Below, one piece after another: positions 5,654 through 6,440 of a stretch of 6,440 nucleotides of DNA. How positions within the stretch are numbered: the first letter of the stretch is position 1; every line of letters begins with the position of its first letter. Source of the stretch: Gammaproteobacteria bacterium (GTDB taxonomy: Bacteria; Pseudomonadota; Gammaproteobacteria; UBA6429; Thiohalophilaceae); NCBI GenBank assembly GCA_011052165.1, contig DRJN01000147.1, forward strand, positions 1-6,440, read 5' to 3'. The notes under the pieces were generated by a model. It saw nothing but the letters and a program-made list of their open reading frames with translations. It ran no database searches and had not been told where the DNA came from. A program made the translations under genes and the position numbers.

Positions 5654-6412
5654 ATGAAAATATACAAAATACTCGCTTTCTCAAGCTTGCTGGCGACGCT
5701 ACTGAGCAGTAGTCCATTATTCGCTGCAGAGGTTCGCATTGCGGTGGCGGCCAACTTTACCGGTGTCAGCCGCAAAATTGCGTGGCTATTTGAAAAAACC
5801 ACCGGCTATAGCACCCGGATCAGCTATGGTTCCACAGGCGAACTTTTCGCCCAGATTGAAAACGGCGCACCCTTTGATGTGTTTCTTGCGGCCGATACCC
5901 AACGCCCCATCAAGGCTGAGAATGAAGGTCTGGCCGTCCCCGGTAGCCGCTTCATCTATGCCAGGGGTAAGCTGGTATTATGGAGTGCGAAGCGTGATGC
6001 TTTTGGCGATGGCGAATCCTATTTGCAAAAATCGGCTTTCAGACACATCGCTATTGCCAATCCGAAAACCGCGCCGTATGGTCTTGCTGCGCAGCAGGTG
6101 ATGGAACATCTGGGTATCTGGAAAGTGATGCAGTCGCGCCTGGTGCGCGGTGAATCCATCGCCCAAACCTTTCAGTTTGTCGCAACCGGCAATGCTGAGG
6201 CAGGTCTGGTTGCCTGGTCGCAGGTCAGGGCCTGGAAAAGGGATCCGGGAACGATCTGGATAATCCCGGCGAAGGACTATGCGCCCATCGAGCAGGCGGC
6301 GGTGCTGCTCAAACGAGGAAAAGATAACCCCGCCGCCCAGGCTTATCTGCGTTTTCTCAGGAGTGCCACTGCCCGCAAGCTGATTAAAGACGCAGGTTAT
6401 GCGGTGAAGTAA
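5654..6412 (+). CDS. modA: periplasmic molybdate-binding protein ModA
   Basis: ModA captures molybdate (and usually tungstate) in the periplasm for the ModBC ABC importer. The 252-residue precursor has a signal peptide: Lys at 2 and 5, hydrophobic core at about 7-19, likely cleavage around LFA|AEV (residue 24). Family features are AVAANFTGV (30-38, first oxyanion loop), YGSTGELFAQIENGAPFDVFLAADT (58-82, with S60 a likely ligand) and NPKTAPYGLAA (136-146). The GSRFIYARGKLVLWSAK stretch (97-113) recalls the Azotobacter vinelandii ModA whose structure is known. The ATG at 5654 has AAGGAA seven bases upstream and begins the signal peptide directly. The frame is open back to 5519, but that adds 45 unlikely residues running out of the palindromic element. 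modB and modC would be expected just beyond the window; only 28 bp follow the stop. Confidence 0.93.
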   Translation: MKIYKILAFSSLLATLLSSSPLFAAEVRIAVAANFTGVSRKIAWLFEKTTGYSTRISYGSTGELFAQIENGAPFDVFLAADTQRPIKAENEGLAVPGSRFIYARGKLVLWSAKRDAFGDGESYLQKSAFRHIAIANPKTAPYGLAAQQVMEHLGIWKVMQSRLVRGESIAQTFQFVATGNAEAGLVAWSQVRAWKRDPGTIWIIPAKDYAPIEQAAVLLKRGKDNPAAQAYLRFLRSATARKLIKDAGYAVK

Positions 6413-6440
6413 AGAAACAAGACAGGCAAACCTGACATAA

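Noticed and set aside
5419..5802. 127-residue open frame on the - strand in the pstS-modA gap
   Set aside because: It runs antisense through modA's signal-peptide region and through the palindrome; its composition is not protein-like and no ribosome-binding site was seen.
6422..6433. CAGG-CAAA-CCTG inverted repeat after modA
   Set aside because: The 4-bp stem has no T-run in the visible sequence; it is too short to call a terminator.

Overview
The window looks like chromosomal DNA from a gammaproteobacterium. The radC-rpmB-rpmG order is the usual gammaproteobacterial arrangement, and the L28 and L33 proteins are close to the enteric forms. The genus cannot be fixed from the sequence. All genes belong to known families, and no clearly new protein system is present. 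The unusual material lies in the non-coding DNA.

Layout. Positions 1-95 (-) hold the 5' end of rpmG (L33), cut by the window edge, and 107-343 (-) hold rpmB (L28). A good sigma70-type promoter for these two genes sits at 426-454, just past the end of radC (467-1141, -). Next comes the high-affinity phosphate transporter, read right to left: pstS (4039-5106), pstC (2939-3922), pstA (2075-2935) and pstB (1191-2054). Only 49 bp separate pstB from radC. No phoU is found at the usual place after pstB. Upstream of pstS is a Pho box (5254-5271) with a -10 element at the expected distance, then two small hairpins in the leader. A 13-bp GC-rich hairpin lies between pstS and pstC. On the + strand, modA (5654-6412), a periplasmic molybdate-binding protein, is divergent from pstS and is probably the first gene of a mod transporter that continues beyond the window.

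The 547-bp gap between pstS and modA is the most informative non-coding region. It contains the pstS control region, a heptamer direct repeat with 11-bp periodicity, a perfect TATAAT, and a 104-bp palindromic element. That element has perfect 27-bp terminal inverted repeats flanked directly by near-identical 11-bp direct repeats, which is the layout of a miniature inverted-repeat transposable element (MITE) sitting in the presumed modA leader.

How the genes work together: PstS captures phosphate in the periplasm, PstC and PstA form the membrane channel, and PstB hydrolyses ATP. The Pho box indicates induction by PhoB under phosphate limitation. ModA does the equivalent capture step for molybdate. 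RadC, L28 and L33 are housekeeping genes, and radC may receive read-through from the pst operon.
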